Positions 16,551 through 26,019 of a DNA stretch of 64,000 nt are shown piece after piece. The position numbers were made by a program, and so were the translations under genes. The DNA is from DATHWB01 sp040880725. GTDB lineage: Bacteria > Actinomycetota > Acidimicrobiia > Spongiisociales > ZC4RG35. The notes under the pieces were generated by a model. The model was given only the letters and a program-made list of their open reading frames with translations. It searched no databases and had not been told where the DNA came from. Numbering within the stretch: the stretch's first letter is position 1; each line of letters opens with the position of its first letter. The DNA is taken from NCBI GenBank assembly GCA_040880725.1, contig JBBDHV010000040.1:27899-91898 (forward strand), given 5' to 3'.

Positions 16551-17981
16551 TCAGGCGTTGTCGACGAGACGTTCCGCCGCCGACTCGAGACGGGCGACGG
16601 AACGGTCCCGGCCGAGTGCGGCGATCGACTCGAAGAGCGGAGGGCTCACCGACGAACCGGTGACGGCCACCCGCACCGGCTGAAACGCCTTGCCGGCTCC
16701 AATCCCCTGTGCCTCGGCCAGGGCACGCAACGACGCTTCGATCGGCTCTGTCTCGAACGGCTCGACGGTCCTCAGTCGCGCCGCGGCGTCGGCCAGAATC
16801 TCGTCCACGCCTTCCTTCGTCATGACCTTGTTCCACGAGGCCTCGTCGTAGTCGAGGGCGTCGGTGAACAAGAAGATGACCTGGGGACCGACCTCGGTGA
16901 GCAGCTTCGCCCGTTCCTGAACGAGGGGTGCAATCGCGTCGAATGTGGACCATTCCCCGTCGGTGAGTTCCCGCCCCACCGCTTCGACCACCCATGGTCG
17001 GGACCGCACGACGAAATCGTGGAGCGGCATCGCCCTGAGGTACTCGCCGTTCATCCACAGCAACTTGTCGGTGTCGAACACCGCCGGATTCTTCGACACC
17101 CGTTCCAGGGTGAAAGCAGCAACCGCTTCGTCCACGGTGAAGATCTCCCGATCGTCACCGATCGACCAGCCGAGAATGGCGAGGAAGTTGAACACGGCCT
17201 CCGGGAGGTACCCGCCTTCCCGGTAGGCGGCGAGCGAGGTGTCACCGTGCCGCTTCGACAGCTTCTTGCCGTCGGGTCCGAACAGCAGAGGAAGATGGGC
17301 GTACGTGGCCGGTGCAGCCCCCATGGCCCGTGCCAGGAGCATGTGTTTCGGGGTCGAGGACAACAGATCTTCGCCACGGATCACGTGGGTGATGCCGTAG
17401 TCGACATCGTCCACCGTCGAGGCCAGGTGGTACGTCGGCACGCCGTTCGAACGGAGAATGACAAAATCGTCCACCGAGTCGGCTTCGAATCGCATCGCCC
17501 CGCGGACGGTGTCGGCGAACTCGACAGCGGCGCCTTCGGGAACGGAAAACCGGATGACTCCTTCGTTCACCGCAGGCTCCAACCGGCGGATGTAGGTCCC
17601 GGGGTGCTTGCCCTCCTGCTGGGCACGCGCCCGGAACTCCTCGAGCATGTCGGCGGGCCGGTTGTCGTAATAGGCGTGACCTGCCTCGACGAGGGAGCGC
17701 GCGACCTCGCGGTACCGATCGAATCGGTCGGACTGTTTGTACGTGCCGTGCGGACCACCGACACCGATGCCCTCATCCCAGTCCAGACCCAGCCAGCGCA
17801 GACCGGTGACGATGTCCTCGAGGTGCGCAGGGTCGGAGCGTTCGACGTCGGTGTCGTCGATTCGCACGATGAACGTGCCGCCCTCGTGCCGAGCGAAGAG
17901 CCAGTTGAACAGCGCCGCCCGAACGTTGCCGACGTGGATGCTTCCCGTGTCGGACGGGGCGATGCGAACCCGAACCGTCAC
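16551..17981 (-). CDS. gltX: Glutamyl-tRNA synthetase
   Basis: This class I synthetase charges tRNA-Glu (and, in many Actinomycetota, tRNA-Gln before amidation). It is 476 residues. The HIGH-type motif is HVGN at residues 16-19 and the KMSKS-type motif is KLSKR at 240-244. The N-terminal motif reads APSDTG where most bacterial enzymes have APSPTG. GTG start at 17981 overlaps the stop of the upstream FAH-family gene by four bases. The gene is followed by the gene for its own substrate, tRNA-Glu. Confidence 0.96.
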   Translation of the reverse strand: MTVRVRIAPSDTGSIHVGNVRAALFNWLFARHEGGTFIVRIDDTDVERSDPAHLEDIVTGLRWLGLDWDEGIGVGGPHGTYKQSDRFDRYREVARSLVEAGHAYYDNRPADMLEEFRARAQQEGKHPGTYIRRLEPAVNEGVIRFSVPEGAAVEFADTVRGAMRFEADSVDDFVILRSNGVPTYHLASTVDDVDYGITHVIRGEDLLSSTPKHMLLARAMGAAPATYAHLPLLFGPDGKKLSKRHGDTSLAAYREGGYLPEAVFNFLAILGWSIGDDREIFTVDEAVAAFTLERVSKNPAVFDTDKLLWMNGEYLRAMPLHDFVVRSRPWVVEAVGRELTDGEWSTFDAIAPLVQERAKLLTEVGPQVIFLFTDALDYDEASWNKVMTKEGVDEILADAAARLRTVEPFETEPIEASLRALAEAQGIGAGKAFQPVRVAVTGSSVSPPLFESIAALGRDRSVARLESAAERLVDNA

Positions 17982-18742
17982 TGGAGTCGCACCGCCGTGT
18001 TGGCCACGACCCCGATGCCGTCGACTTCGACTTCGACGAGGTCACCGTGCTCGATCGGACCCACGCCGGAAGGAGTGCCGGTCATGATCACATCGCCGGG
18101 CAGCAGCGTCATCACCGCTGAGATGTATTCGAGCACCTCGGCCACGCCGAAGACCATTTCAGAGGTGAACCCCGACTGGCGGAGGTCGCCGTTGACCCGG
18201 CAGGCAACTCCCATCTTCTCCAGAGGATCAAACTCGGTCTCGATGGCAGGACCCAACGCGCAGAACGTGTCGAAACCCTTGGCCCGCGTCCACTGCCCGT
18301 CCTTACGCTGAAGGTCGCGGGCGGTGACGTCATTGCCGGCGGTGTATCCGAAGATGTACTGGGAGGCGTCCTCGGCCCTGACGTTCTTGGCCACTTTGCC
18401 GATCACCGCCACCAGCTCCGCCTCGTGATGGATGTTGTCGGACTGCGGAGGCAGCACGATCCGGGCATCGGGGCCGATCACCGAGGTCGCGGGCTTCATG
18501 AAGATGAGCGGCTGCTCGGGGACCTGGGAATCGAACTCCTCGGCATGGTCGACGTAGTTCTTCCCGACGCAGAGCACTTTCGACGGCAACGTGGGTGCGA
18601 GGAGCTGGACCCGCTCCCAGGGGATCACCGTCTCGGTGGGCTCCCACACGAAGAACGGGCTGCCCTGGTACAGCGTGACGCCGTCAGCTTCGGCCAGGCC
18701 GTAGGCGATGTCGTCACCGGCACGGAATCGTACGATCTTCAT
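17978..18742 (-). CDS. Fumarylacetoacetate hydrolase-family protein
   Basis: A 254-residue FAH-fold enzyme. The metal-binding EAE pattern is in HHEAELVAVIG, followed by GNDVTARDLQ and the C-terminal TGTPSGVGP. Family members cleave C-C bonds or decarboxylate beta-dicarbonyl compounds (fumarylpyruvate hydrolase, oxaloacetate decarboxylase, 2-hydroxyhepta-2,4-diene-1,7-dioate isomerase). The specific substrate is not readable. The ATG is at 18742. Its stop overlaps the gltX start by four bases (GTGA), so gltX translation may depend on it. A second FAH-family gene is at 41962. Confidence 0.92.
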   Translation of the reverse strand: MKIVRFRAGDDIAYGLAEADGVTLYQGSPFFVWEPTETVIPWERVQLLAPTLPSKVLCVGKNYVDHAEEFDSQVPEQPLIFMKPATSVIGPDARIVLPPQSDNIHHEAELVAVIGKVAKNVRAEDASQYIFGYTAGNDVTARDLQRKDGQWTRAKGFDTFCALGPAIETEFDPLEKMGVACRVNGDLRQSGFTSEMVFGVAEVLEYISAVMTLLPGDVIMTGTPSGVGPIEHGDLVEVEVDGIGVVANTAVRLQ

Positions 18743-18767
18743 GGACGCGGACGGTAGCGCCACCCGG

Positions 18768-19304
18768 TCAGGGGTAGTACTCGTCCTTTTTGTAGAAGGC
18801 GTCGGGGTACGGGCCCTTGACTCCCTCGACGGCCTTGCTGAAGTGCTCGGCCGACACTTCCAAGAACAGCGACGTGACTTCCACCAGCACCGTGCCGTCG
18901 GGGGCATAACCCACGGCCTCACACCACAGCTTGCGGCCCTCGGATGCGGTGAGCCACGCCTCTCCCCGGATCGTCACACCCAGCGGAATCGGCTTGCGGT
19001 AGTTGACACTGAGGTTGGCGGTGACGGCCGGTCGGATGTGTGTCATCGGCACGAACCCGATCAGATCGTCGAAGAAGGCGGCGATGGCACCTCCGTGCAC
19101 GAGTCCCGGTCCGCCCTCGAACCGTGGGTGGAATTCGAGATCGGCCACGACTTTGTCATCGACGTAATCGGGGACGATTCCGAGACAGATCTCGTTGTCG
19201 GCGCCACATCCGAAGCAGTTCGGGAGGTGGACACGCGGGACACGGTCGAGGAGTTCGGGGTGCGGAATGGGGACGACCGTTCCGGTGATGCTCCGGAACG
19301 TCAC
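18768..19304 (-). CDS. PaaI-type hotdog thioesterase
   Basis: A 178-residue hotdog-fold protein with the thioesterase signature GLVHGGAIAAFFDD and the strand TANLSVNYRKPIP. Such enzymes hydrolyse acyl-CoA thioesters. The N-terminal HLPNCFGCGADNEICLG carries three Cys and is typical of an actinobacterial PaaI subgroup. GTG start at 19304 overlaps the stop of the preceding unknown gene by four bases; the much longer frame to 19706 is out of phase with that gene and is not used. Confidence 0.88.
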   Translation of the reverse strand: MTFRSITGTVVPIPHPELLDRVPRVHLPNCFGCGADNEICLGIVPDYVDDKVVADLEFHPRFEGGPGLVHGGAIAAFFDDLIGFVPMTHIRPAVTANLSVNYRKPIPLGVTIRGEAWLTASEGRKLWCEAVGYAPDGTVLVEVTSLFLEVSAEHFSKAVEGVKGPYPDAFYKKDEYYP

Positions 19305-19783
19305 TCTGGCTTCATCACTCTCAGCCGCACTGCGGCAGGTTTGGTCCGCAGCAGTTCGATACCGACTTCGGCGAGCGCGGTGCGACCCGCCGGGACCTCG
19401 TGAGCGGTGGCATCGACCCACCGTTCGCGCCGTTCGGCGAGGTGGTCGGGAAGCGCCTCCCCGATCCCGCACAGGAGCAGCGCGACCTCGAGATCCTCGT
19501 GTGTGGGTGCCCGGCCGAACGATGACGCCCGGGCTCCCATGAGCGCCGCCAGCACCTTCTCGAGACCTTTGGAGCGTTCGGGGATCTCCGCTCGGTCGAT
19601 GAGCTTGAGCGCCCAGCCGGTGTCCGGCCCGGGGTTCCCGAATCCTTCGCCACGCGGAACCTGGTCGGGCGCGACGATCATTCCGGGGCGGTCGGACGGC
19701 TTCCACCGGCGAGCGTGATCGGGGCGAGGGACGGCGCGGGGTCGGTCCGCGGGTTCAAACTCGATGTTGGGCTGTTGGGCCAT
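19301..19783 (-). CDS. Conserved-looking protein of unknown function
   Basis: A 160-residue protein I do not recognise. The first 55 residues are rich in Pro, Arg and Gly and appear disordered. The rest looks helical (LEKVLAALMGARASSFGRAP, LEVALLLCGIGEALPDHLAERRERWVD). No signal peptide or membrane segment is seen. Its stop overlaps the thioesterase start by four bases, so the two are likely translated together and may work together. The ATG at 19783 has no obvious ribosome-binding site. Confidence 0.7.
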   Translation of the reverse strand: MAQQPNIEFEPADRPRAVPRPDHARRWKPSDRPGMIVAPDQVPRGEGFGNPGPDTGWALKLIDRAEIPERSKGLEKVLAALMGARASSFGRAPTHEDLEVALLLCGIGEALPDHLAERRERWVDATAHEVPAGRTALAEVGIELLRTKPAAVRLRVMKPE

Positions 19784-19819
19784 GAGGCGATGATGCCCGC
19801 TGGGACGGGACTGGCCAAG

Positions 19820-20278
19820 TCATACGAGGGCGGTGAACGCCCACCCGGCCGCCAGGCCGTAGCAGCCCGCCACGAGATCGTCCGCGGTGATCCCCACTCC
19901 ACCGGGCAAACCCTCGGCTGCCCCGACACCGGGAAACGCCGACTTGAAGATGTCGGCGAGGCGAAAGACGACCCATCCAATCAGCGCGGCGCCCCCTGTG
20001 AGACCGATCGTGGCCAAGAACGTGCCTGCGGCCTCGTCGACCACCACCCACCCGGGATCGCTGTCGTCCTCACCATGGGCGAAGCGCGCCGAAGACCACA
20101 CGGCCAGGCCCGTCACGACCACGGTGGCCGCCACCTGGGCCATCCATCCCCAACGCCCGACGGCGAGGCTCATCGCGAGGGCGACCGCCGCCCCCACCGT
20201 GCCCGAACCGGCGGAAGATCCGCGCAGTCGCCCCAGAATGAGACCCGAACCGAACCACGAGGCAACGAAACGGTGCAT
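19820..20278 (-). CDS. pgpA: Phosphatidylglycerophosphatase A family protein
   Basis: A 152-residue membrane protein with the PgpA motif set: GSGTVGA (residues 24-30), DPGWVVVDEAAG (74-85), FRLADIFKS (105-113) and GGVGITADDLVAG (126-138). PgpA dephosphorylates phosphatidylglycerophosphate to phosphatidylglycerol in the inner membrane. The ATG at 20278 (MHRFVASW) is preferred over an upstream GTG at 20320, which adds Pro/Gly residues not seen in the family. It is divergent from the peptidase gene at 20337. Confidence 0.87.
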   Translation of the reverse strand: MHRFVASWFGSGLILGRLRGSSAGSGTVGAAVALAMSLAVGRWGWMAQVAATVVVTGLAVWSSARFAHGEDDSDPGWVVVDEAAGTFLATIGLTGGAALIGWVVFRLADIFKSAFPGVGAAEGLPGGVGITADDLVAGCYGLAAGWAFTALV

Positions 20279-20336
20279 CCGGCGACAGTAGCCGGCCGGG
20301 TACATTGGCCCGGGGCCCACACGGAGGAGAACACCG

Positions 20337-22211
20337 ATGGAACCGGATCAGCTCGGGCTCGCCCGCGTACCTGCTGAGCCACGCCTGCATCCCGACGGCC
20401 GGATCGTCTTCACCCTCTCGCAGATGAATCTCGAAGAGGACCGTTACGACCGGGACCTGTGGATGAGCCAAGGCAACGACGTGAGACGCTTCACGACGGG
20501 CGGGTCCGACACCCATCCACGATGGTCTCCCGACGGCTCCACCATCGCCTTCCTCCGCAAGATCGACGACGCCACCCAGATCGCCCTCATTCCCGCCGAC
20601 GGCGGGGAAGCACGCCTCATCTCCAATATCGAGTTGGGCGTGGAGGCCTTCGAGTGGGCCCCTGACGGACAGTCGATCGCCGCGGTCGGGGTGTCGTGGA
20701 CCGACGAGTGGTCGGGTCTGTCCGACGAAGACCGCAAGAAGAAGGCGCGCCGGGTCACTTCGGTGCCGTACCGCTTCGACAGCTTCGGCTGGGTCCACGA
20801 TCGTCGACGCCACATCTGGCTGGTCCCCACCGACGGCTCCGAGCCACGTTGCCTGAGCCCCGGCGACTTCGACGAGCGTGCCGTTTCCTGGTCCCCCGAC
20901 GGTTCGGCGGTCGTGGCGATCACCGATCGCAGCTCCGGTCGCGGCCTCGAGCCCGGCAGCGACGTGATCGAGATCGACGTGGCCGGCGGCGCCATCTCAC
21001 AGCCGGTGACGCGCGGGAACTGGAGTTCGGCCGCATATTCGCCGGCCGGACTACTGCACCTCATCGGCAATGACACCACCGAGTGGCCGGGCGTCTCCAG
21101 CGTGTGGCGGGTCGAGGAGGGCGGGGAGGTCCGCTCCCTCACCGATCACCTCGACCGGTCGGCGGCTTCGATCGCCTCCGGACCACCGCGACTTGCCTTC
21201 GTCGACGAGGACGTCATCACCGGCATCGAGGACGGTGGACAGTTCGGCGTGATTCGTGTCCAGCCGGATGGCACCGTCCATCATCTCGTGACCGGCCGGC
21301 GCGTGGTCACCTCGTTCGACACCCTCGACGGCACGACCATCGCCCTCGCCGTCTCGGAGATGACCGAACCCGGAACACTCGTCCGCTGGGTCGACGGTTC
21401 CGAATCCGTGCTCACGACATTCAATGACGAACTCACCTTCATCGATGGCCACCACTTCCGTGTCCCATCCGACGGCGTCGACATCGACGCCTGGGTCTTC
21501 CTGCCACCGGAGGGCGAGGCGGTTCCCGGACTCGTCAACGTCCATGGGGGACCTGCCAGCCAGTACGGCTTCGGGTTCTTCGACGAGTTCCAGATCTACG
21601 CCGCCGCCGGATACGCCGTCATCGCCTGCAACCCCCGAGGTTCGTCCGGCCGCGGCCTGGAGTTCGTGTCGGCCGTGGTCGGCGACGGCTGGGGCGTCGT
21701 CGATCGAACCGACATCGGGAATGTGGTGAACGCCGCCCTCGCCCGATTCCCTCGGATCGATGCCGACCGCCTCGGTCTGATGGGTGGTTCATACGGCGGT
21801 TTCATGACCGGCTGGATGACTGCCCACGAGGACCGCTGGAAGTCGGCGATCGTCGAGAGGGCCCTCCTGAACTTTTCGAGCTTCGCCGGCACCTCGGACA
21901 TCGGCGCCACGTTTCCCCGCTTCTACACCGGGGCGGACTACCCGAACGGTTGGGACACCTGGTGGGACAAGAGCCCGCTCGCAGTCGTCGACCGGGTGAC
22001 CACGCCGACGCTCGTGATCCACTCGGAGAACGATCACCGCTGCCCCATCGAACAAGGCGAGCAATGGTTCATGGCGTTGCTGCGGAACGGGGTACCCAGC
22101 GAGATGCTGCGGTTCCCGGGCGAGAGCCACGAACTGACCCGAGCGGGAAGCCCGTGTCACCGCCGGGAGCGTTTCGAGGCGATCCTCGACTGGCACGGCC
22201 GTCACCTGTGA
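20337..22211 (+). CDS. S9-family prolyl oligopeptidase-like serine peptidase
   Basis: A 624-residue protein with an N-terminal TolB-like beta-propeller (repeated WSPDG blades, such as HPRWSPDGSTIAF and VSWSPDGSAVV) and a C-terminal alpha/beta hydrolase domain. The nucleophile is S485 in GGSYGG, and the acid and base appear in SENDHRC and GESHELTR. This is the acylaminoacyl-peptidase/dipeptidyl-peptidase arrangement. No signal peptide is visible, so it is probably cytoplasmic and trims peptides. The ATG has a clear GGAGGAG site. Confidence 0.93.
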   Translation: MEPDQLGLARVPAEPRLHPDGRIVFTLSQMNLEEDRYDRDLWMSQGNDVRRFTTGGSDTHPRWSPDGSTIAFLRKIDDATQIALIPADGGEARLISNIELGVEAFEWAPDGQSIAAVGVSWTDEWSGLSDEDRKKKARRVTSVPYRFDSFGWVHDRRRHIWLVPTDGSEPRCLSPGDFDERAVSWSPDGSAVVAITDRSSGRGLEPGSDVIEIDVAGGAISQPVTRGNWSSAAYSPAGLLHLIGNDTTEWPGVSSVWRVEEGGEVRSLTDHLDRSAASIASGPPRLAFVDEDVITGIEDGGQFGVIRVQPDGTVHHLVTGRRVVTSFDTLDGTTIALAVSEMTEPGTLVRWVDGSESVLTTFNDELTFIDGHHFRVPSDGVDIDAWVFLPPEGEAVPGLVNVHGGPASQYGFGFFDEFQIYAAAGYAVIACNPRGSSGRGLEFVSAVVGDGWGVVDRTDIGNVVNAALARFPRIDADRLGLMGGSYGGFMTGWMTAHEDRWKSAIVERALLNFSSFAGTSDIGATFPRFYTGADYPNGWDTWWDKSPLAVVDRVTTPTLVIHSENDHRCPIEQGEQWFMALLRNGVPSEMLRFPGESHELTRAGSPCHRRERFEAILDWHGRHL

Positions 22212-22220
22212 GGTGACGTC

Positions 22221-23801
22221 TCAGGCCGTCTCGAGGTAGGTCGCCTCCTCGATACCGGGAAGGCTGCGGATCGCATCGACCTGGGCCTCATCGAGGGGAT
22301 TGTCGATGTTGAGGCCCATCAGCGATGCCTCGCCCGTGATGCGGGACCGCCCGACGACCATGTTGGCGATGTTGACGCCCTGGTCCCCGAGATAGGAGGC
22401 CATCTGCCCGATGACCCCGGGGATGTCTTCGTTCCGAACGATGAGCATCCGATCGGAGAACGGCAGCTCCACGTCGTTGCCCATGATCTCCACCATCATC
22501 GGACCCTTGCGGCCGAGGCTGCCTGAGATCGACACCAGGCGGCCACCGACCTCTCCGGACAGTTTGATCTCCGAGACGTACTCGACGGATTGTTCGGTTG
22601 ACTCCAGGTCCACCGAAATTCCGCGCTCTTCGGCGAGACCCGGCGCGTTCACATAGGACACCGGCTCGGTCGAAACTGCTTCCATCAGTCCTTTGAGCAC
22701 CGCGAGCTTGAGCGGCCGCAATCCGAACTGTGCGATGCGTCCCTCGGCGCGAACGACGATCTGATCGCCCAACCCGCGTGCGAGGCCCACAAAGGCACGA
22801 CCGAGCTGCTCGGCCACCGGCAGGTAGCGCTTCACCTCGTCGGAGACCTCCCGACCGAGGTCGATGTTCACGGCGCTGAGTACGAGATCCCCGCGTAGCG
22901 CTCCGGCAACGGCGGTGGCCACGTCGGTTCCCGCCTTGTCCTGGGCTTCGGCAGTCGACGCGCCGAGGTGCGGAGTCACCACCACCTGCGGCAGCCGAAA
23001 GAGCGGCGAATCCGTGAGGGGCTCGGTCTGGAACACGTCCAAGCCTGCGCCGCCGACTCGGCCGTCTTCGATCGCGGCCGCCAGGTCTGCTTCGTTGACG
23101 ACGCCTCCCCGACTGGTGTTCACGATCCGAACTCCCGGCTTGACCTTCAGGAGGTTCTCGCCGCCGATCAGGTTCTCGGTCTCTTTGGTCTTCGGGAGGT
23201 GGATGGAGATGAAGTCCACCTGCGGAAGCAGATCTTCCAACTCCGTGAGCTCCACGCCGAGCTGGCGCGCCCGGTCGCTTCCCACGAACGGGTCGTATGC
23301 GAGCACTCGCATTCCGAATGCCAGGCAGCGTTGCGCGACGAGGGTTCCGATCTTGCCGAGCCCGACGATTCCGATCACCTTGCCGTGCAATTCGATCCCG
23401 TCGAAGCTCTTCCGATCCCACACGCCGGAGATGAGAGTGCTGTGGGCGCGCGGAATGTTGCGTGCCTGTGCGAGGAGCAGCGCCATGGCATGCTCGGCGG
23501 CCGAGATCGTGTTGGCGTGCGGGGCATTGACGACGAGAACACCCCGCTCGGTGGCAGCGGCCAGATCGATGTTGTCCACGCCGATTCCGGCGCGCCCGAT
23601 GACTTTCAGCTTCGGTGCGGACTCGATGAGCGCCCGATCCACGTTCGTGGCCGAACGAACGATCAACGCGTCGGCGTCGCCAAGACGATCGGTGAGCTCA
23701 TCGCGGTCCAGTCCGGTGGCCACGTCGACCTCGAACTGCTCACGCAGCGCGGAGATCCCCGCGTCTGCGATCGTCTCTGCAACAACCACCTTGAACGACA
23801 T
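22221..23801 (-). CDS. serA: D-3-phosphoglycerate dehydrogenase
   Basis: This is the first enzyme of serine synthesis, oxidising 3-phosphoglycerate with NAD+. It is 526 residues with the long (type I) layout: catalytic and Rossmann domains (GIVGLGKIGTLVA; catalytic Arg in NTSRGGVV; His in PHLGASTAEAQ), then an ASB intervening domain and a C-terminal ACT domain (about 450-526) typical of serine-regulated enzymes. The ATG at 23801 has a CAGGAG site; upstream open sequence is not family-like. It converges with the S9 peptidase, 9 bases apart. Confidence 0.97.
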   Translation of the reverse strand: MSFKVVVAETIADAGISALREQFEVDVATGLDRDELTDRLGDADALIVRSATNVDRALIESAPKLKVIGRAGIGVDNIDLAAATERGVLVVNAPHANTISAAEHAMALLLAQARNIPRAHSTLISGVWDRKSFDGIELHGKVIGIVGLGKIGTLVAQRCLAFGMRVLAYDPFVGSDRARQLGVELTELEDLLPQVDFISIHLPKTKETENLIGGENLLKVKPGVRIVNTSRGGVVNEADLAAAIEDGRVGGAGLDVFQTEPLTDSPLFRLPQVVVTPHLGASTAEAQDKAGTDVATAVAGALRGDLVLSAVNIDLGREVSDEVKRYLPVAEQLGRAFVGLARGLGDQIVVRAEGRIAQFGLRPLKLAVLKGLMEAVSTEPVSYVNAPGLAEERGISVDLESTEQSVEYVSEIKLSGEVGGRLVSISGSLGRKGPMMVEIMGNDVELPFSDRMLIVRNEDIPGVIGQMASYLGDQGVNIANMVVGRSRITGEASLMGLNIDNPLDEAQVDAIRSLPGIEEATYLETA

Positions 23802-23916
23802 ATGAGTCTCCTGAGCGAGAAACGCCCATTGTGCTGCCGGGAGGCCCCCCGATCCAAGACGACACTCTCGTCCGCCGATCTCAATAGGCTGAGAGCTCAC
23901 CGAGCAAGAGGGATTC

Positions 23917-24357
23917 ATGACCTGGGAGCCGAATCACGTCGTTGTCGCAGTCGACGGATCCGAAGCGTCGAACCATGCAGCCAGAGTCGCAGTGGCTCTC
24001 GCCGAACATCGCAATGGGAAGGTCACCCTCGTGACCGTGGTCCGTCCCCCGGAAGGCTGGTGGGGCGTGGGCGGAGCACCTCCCAGCCCCGAGGCGATGT
24101 CCGTTGCCATCGCCAGGGCCCGCACGGAGATCCTGGATCCGCTCGCCGCCGAGTTCGAAGACGCCGAATGCACCGTCGACCTGGTGGAGGAGATCGGAGA
24201 TCCGGCCAGCGTGATCCTTCGCATCGCCGAGAATCTCGGCGCGGACGTGCTGGTGGCGGGCCGGCGCGGGTCGTCGCTCGTCGAGCGCCTGATGCTCGGC
24301 TCGGTGGCCGACCGCCTCGCCCACGAGGCGACGGTACCGGTGCTGATCGTCCCCTAA
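23917..24357 (+). CDS. Universal stress protein (UspA family), ATP-binding type
   Basis: A 146-residue single Usp domain. The ATP-binding pattern G-x2-G-x9-G-S is complete in GRRGSSLVERLMLGS near the C-terminus, and the N-terminal VVVAVDGSEAS is typical. Usp proteins bind ATP and support survival under stress; the target is unknown. It is divergent from serA and its last four bases overlap the end of the convergent oxidoreductase gene. Confidence 0.92.
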   Translation: MTWEPNHVVVAVDGSEASNHAARVAVALAEHRNGKVTLVTVVRPPEGWWGVGGAPPSPEAMSVAIARARTEILDPLAAEFEDAECTVDLVEEIGDPASVILRIAENLGADVLVAGRRGSSLVERLMLGSVADRLAHEATVPVLIVP

Positions 24358-25349
24358 TAGTCCGCTCCGAGGGCGGGAATGACCTCACGAGCGAACAGTT
24401 CGAGGCCCGTCCGGTCGTAGGCGGCGTCGCCGAAATAGCCGATCGCGTAGGAGAGCCCTCGACGCTGCCACTCGGTCAGGGTGTCGACGATCTGTTCGGG
24501 CGTGCCCGCCAGACCCCCAGCCACCGTCTTGCGGACGGTGGTTTCGGCGCGGTCTGACCCGAGGAATGCGGTGTACCGATCGATGGCGCGGGCCGTCCAC
24601 GCTTCGATGTCCGACTCCGATTGGACGCAAACGACATTGAAGTTCGCCGAGCGGGTGATCTCATCGAAGTCCCGACCGACATCGGCACAGTGACCTGCGA
24701 GCACTGACGACTTGTGCGCGAAGTTCTCGAGCGTCCCCCCGAAGTTCGTGTACTGGGCGTACCGGGCGGCGACGTTGAGCGTCAGCTGCTCGCCTCCCCC
24801 GGCGATCCACAACGGAATGTGGGGGTCTTGGAGCGGACGGGGACGACAGATCCCGCCTTCCAGCCGGTAGTGGTCACCGTCGTAGTCCACGACGTCCTCG
24901 GTCCAGAGTCGGCGCATGATCTCGACGGCTTCGCGAAGCTGGCCGATCCGAACTGACGGCTTCGGGAAGGGATAGCCGTAGCCCGTGAACTCGTGTTCGT
25001 ACCACCCCGCCCCGATTCCCATCTCCACCCGTCCACCGGAGATCGCATCGATCGAGGCGGCAACCTTCGCGAGGTGCGAAGGATGCCGGTAGCCGTTGCA
25101 CGTACACATCTGGCCGAGCCGCACCGTGTCGGTCACAGCGGCGAAAGCAGCCATCAGCGTCCAGGCTTCGTAGGTCTCCTCTTGGGTTGGGACCGGCGTG
25201 GTGTGGAAGTGGTCGTACACCCAGAGGGACTCGAAGCCCGACGACTCAATGATCCGAGCGACATCGGTCATCGTCTGCCACTGGTCTGGCACCTCGATTC
25301 CCACCAAGTCGAGACGCCAACCTTGAGGAACGAACGCACCAAAACGCAT
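24354..25349 (-). CDS. LLM-class F420-dependent oxidoreductase
   Basis: A 331-residue luciferase-like monooxygenase-superfamily protein. It has the TIM-barrel start MRFGAFVPQGW, the GFESLWVYDHF strand, ISGGRVEMGIGAGWYEHEF and a C-terminal GTPEQIVDTLTEW, all typical of F420-dependent enzymes rather than FMN luciferases. The substrate cannot be told. It lies 65 bases from the divergent cofC, whose product makes part of F420; this supports the cofactor choice. Confidence 0.9.
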   Translation of the reverse strand: MRFGAFVPQGWRLDLVGIEVPDQWQTMTDVARIIESSGFESLWVYDHFHTTPVPTQEETYEAWTLMAAFAAVTDTVRLGQMCTCNGYRHPSHLAKVAASIDAISGGRVEMGIGAGWYEHEFTGYGYPFPKPSVRIGQLREAVEIMRRLWTEDVVDYDGDHYRLEGGICRPRPLQDPHIPLWIAGGGEQLTLNVAARYAQYTNFGGTLENFAHKSSVLAGHCADVGRDFDEITRSANFNVVCVQSESDIEAWTARAIDRYTAFLGSDRAETTVRKTVAGGLAGTPEQIVDTLTEWQRRGLSYAIGYFGDAAYDRTGLELFAREVIPALGADY

Positions 25350-25414
25350 GGAACCGACCCTACCGATGTCCTCGACTCAGACAGCGTCGAGGGCCTGCGG
25401 TAGCCTCGGCGCCC

Positions 25415-26008
25415 GTGACAGACGTGACGTTCGGCATCCCGGTGAAGCCGTTCGATGCTGCCAAGCGTCGACTCGCCGACGTGCTGGACCCGGAGGCGCG
25501 TGCGCGCCTCGGACGCCGGCTCGCGGAGCGCACCGTGCAAGCCGTTGCCGAGTGCGGCGCCCATCCACTCGTGCTGTCGGCCGACGAAGCCGTGACCAAT
25601 TGGGCGCAGGCGTTCGGCGTCGACGTCCACCTCGACGAGGGGTCGTCATTGGACGCCGCGGCCCGCGCGGCGGTCAGCCGTATTCGGCGAAGTGCCGGCA
25701 CCTGGGCGATTCTCCACGCCGACCTGCCGATCATCACTGCGGCGGATCTCACAGATGCCGTTGCACTGCTGCGCTCCGGCCGGTCAGTCATCGGGCCGTC
25801 GTCGGACGGCGGGACTTCCCTCCTCGGGTCGGCGTCCGACGGGTTCGCGTTTTCGTACGGCAAGGGATCATTTCACCGCCACCTACGTGGGCTCGCCTCG
25901 TCCGACCCCACGATCGTGATCGCTCGGGGCCTGCTGCTGGACCTCGATACGCCGGATGACCTGAGAGCCGCGGGCGCAACTCCCGAGGGCGCGTGGTTGA
26001 CCCGATAG
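25415..26008 (+). CDS. cofC: CofC-type guanylyltransferase of F420 biosynthesis
   Basis: A 197-residue nucleotidyltransferase that activates 2-phospho-L-lactate, or phosphoenolpyruvate in Actinomycetota, with GTP to start the F420 side chain. The family N-terminus IPVKPFDAAKRRLADVL and the HADLPIITAADL and GPSSDGGTSLL motifs are present. GTG start at 25415. The next gene follows closely on the same strand. No other F420 biosynthetic gene (fbiA, fbiB, fbiC) is in the window. Confidence 0.88.
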   Translation: MTDVTFGIPVKPFDAAKRRLADVLDPEARARLGRRLAERTVQAVAECGAHPLVLSADEAVTNWAQAFGVDVHLDEGSSLDAAARAAVSRIRRSAGTWAILHADLPIITAADLTDAVALLRSGRSVIGPSSDGGTSLLGSASDGFAFSYGKGSFHRHLRGLASSDPTIVIARGLLLDLDTPDDLRAAGATPEGAWLTR

Positions 26009-26019
26009 GCTCGCCGGTC

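Noticed and set aside
22212..22220. Terminator between the convergent S9 peptidase and serA genes
   Set aside because: Only a weak TGAG/CTCA pairing is visible; too short to support.
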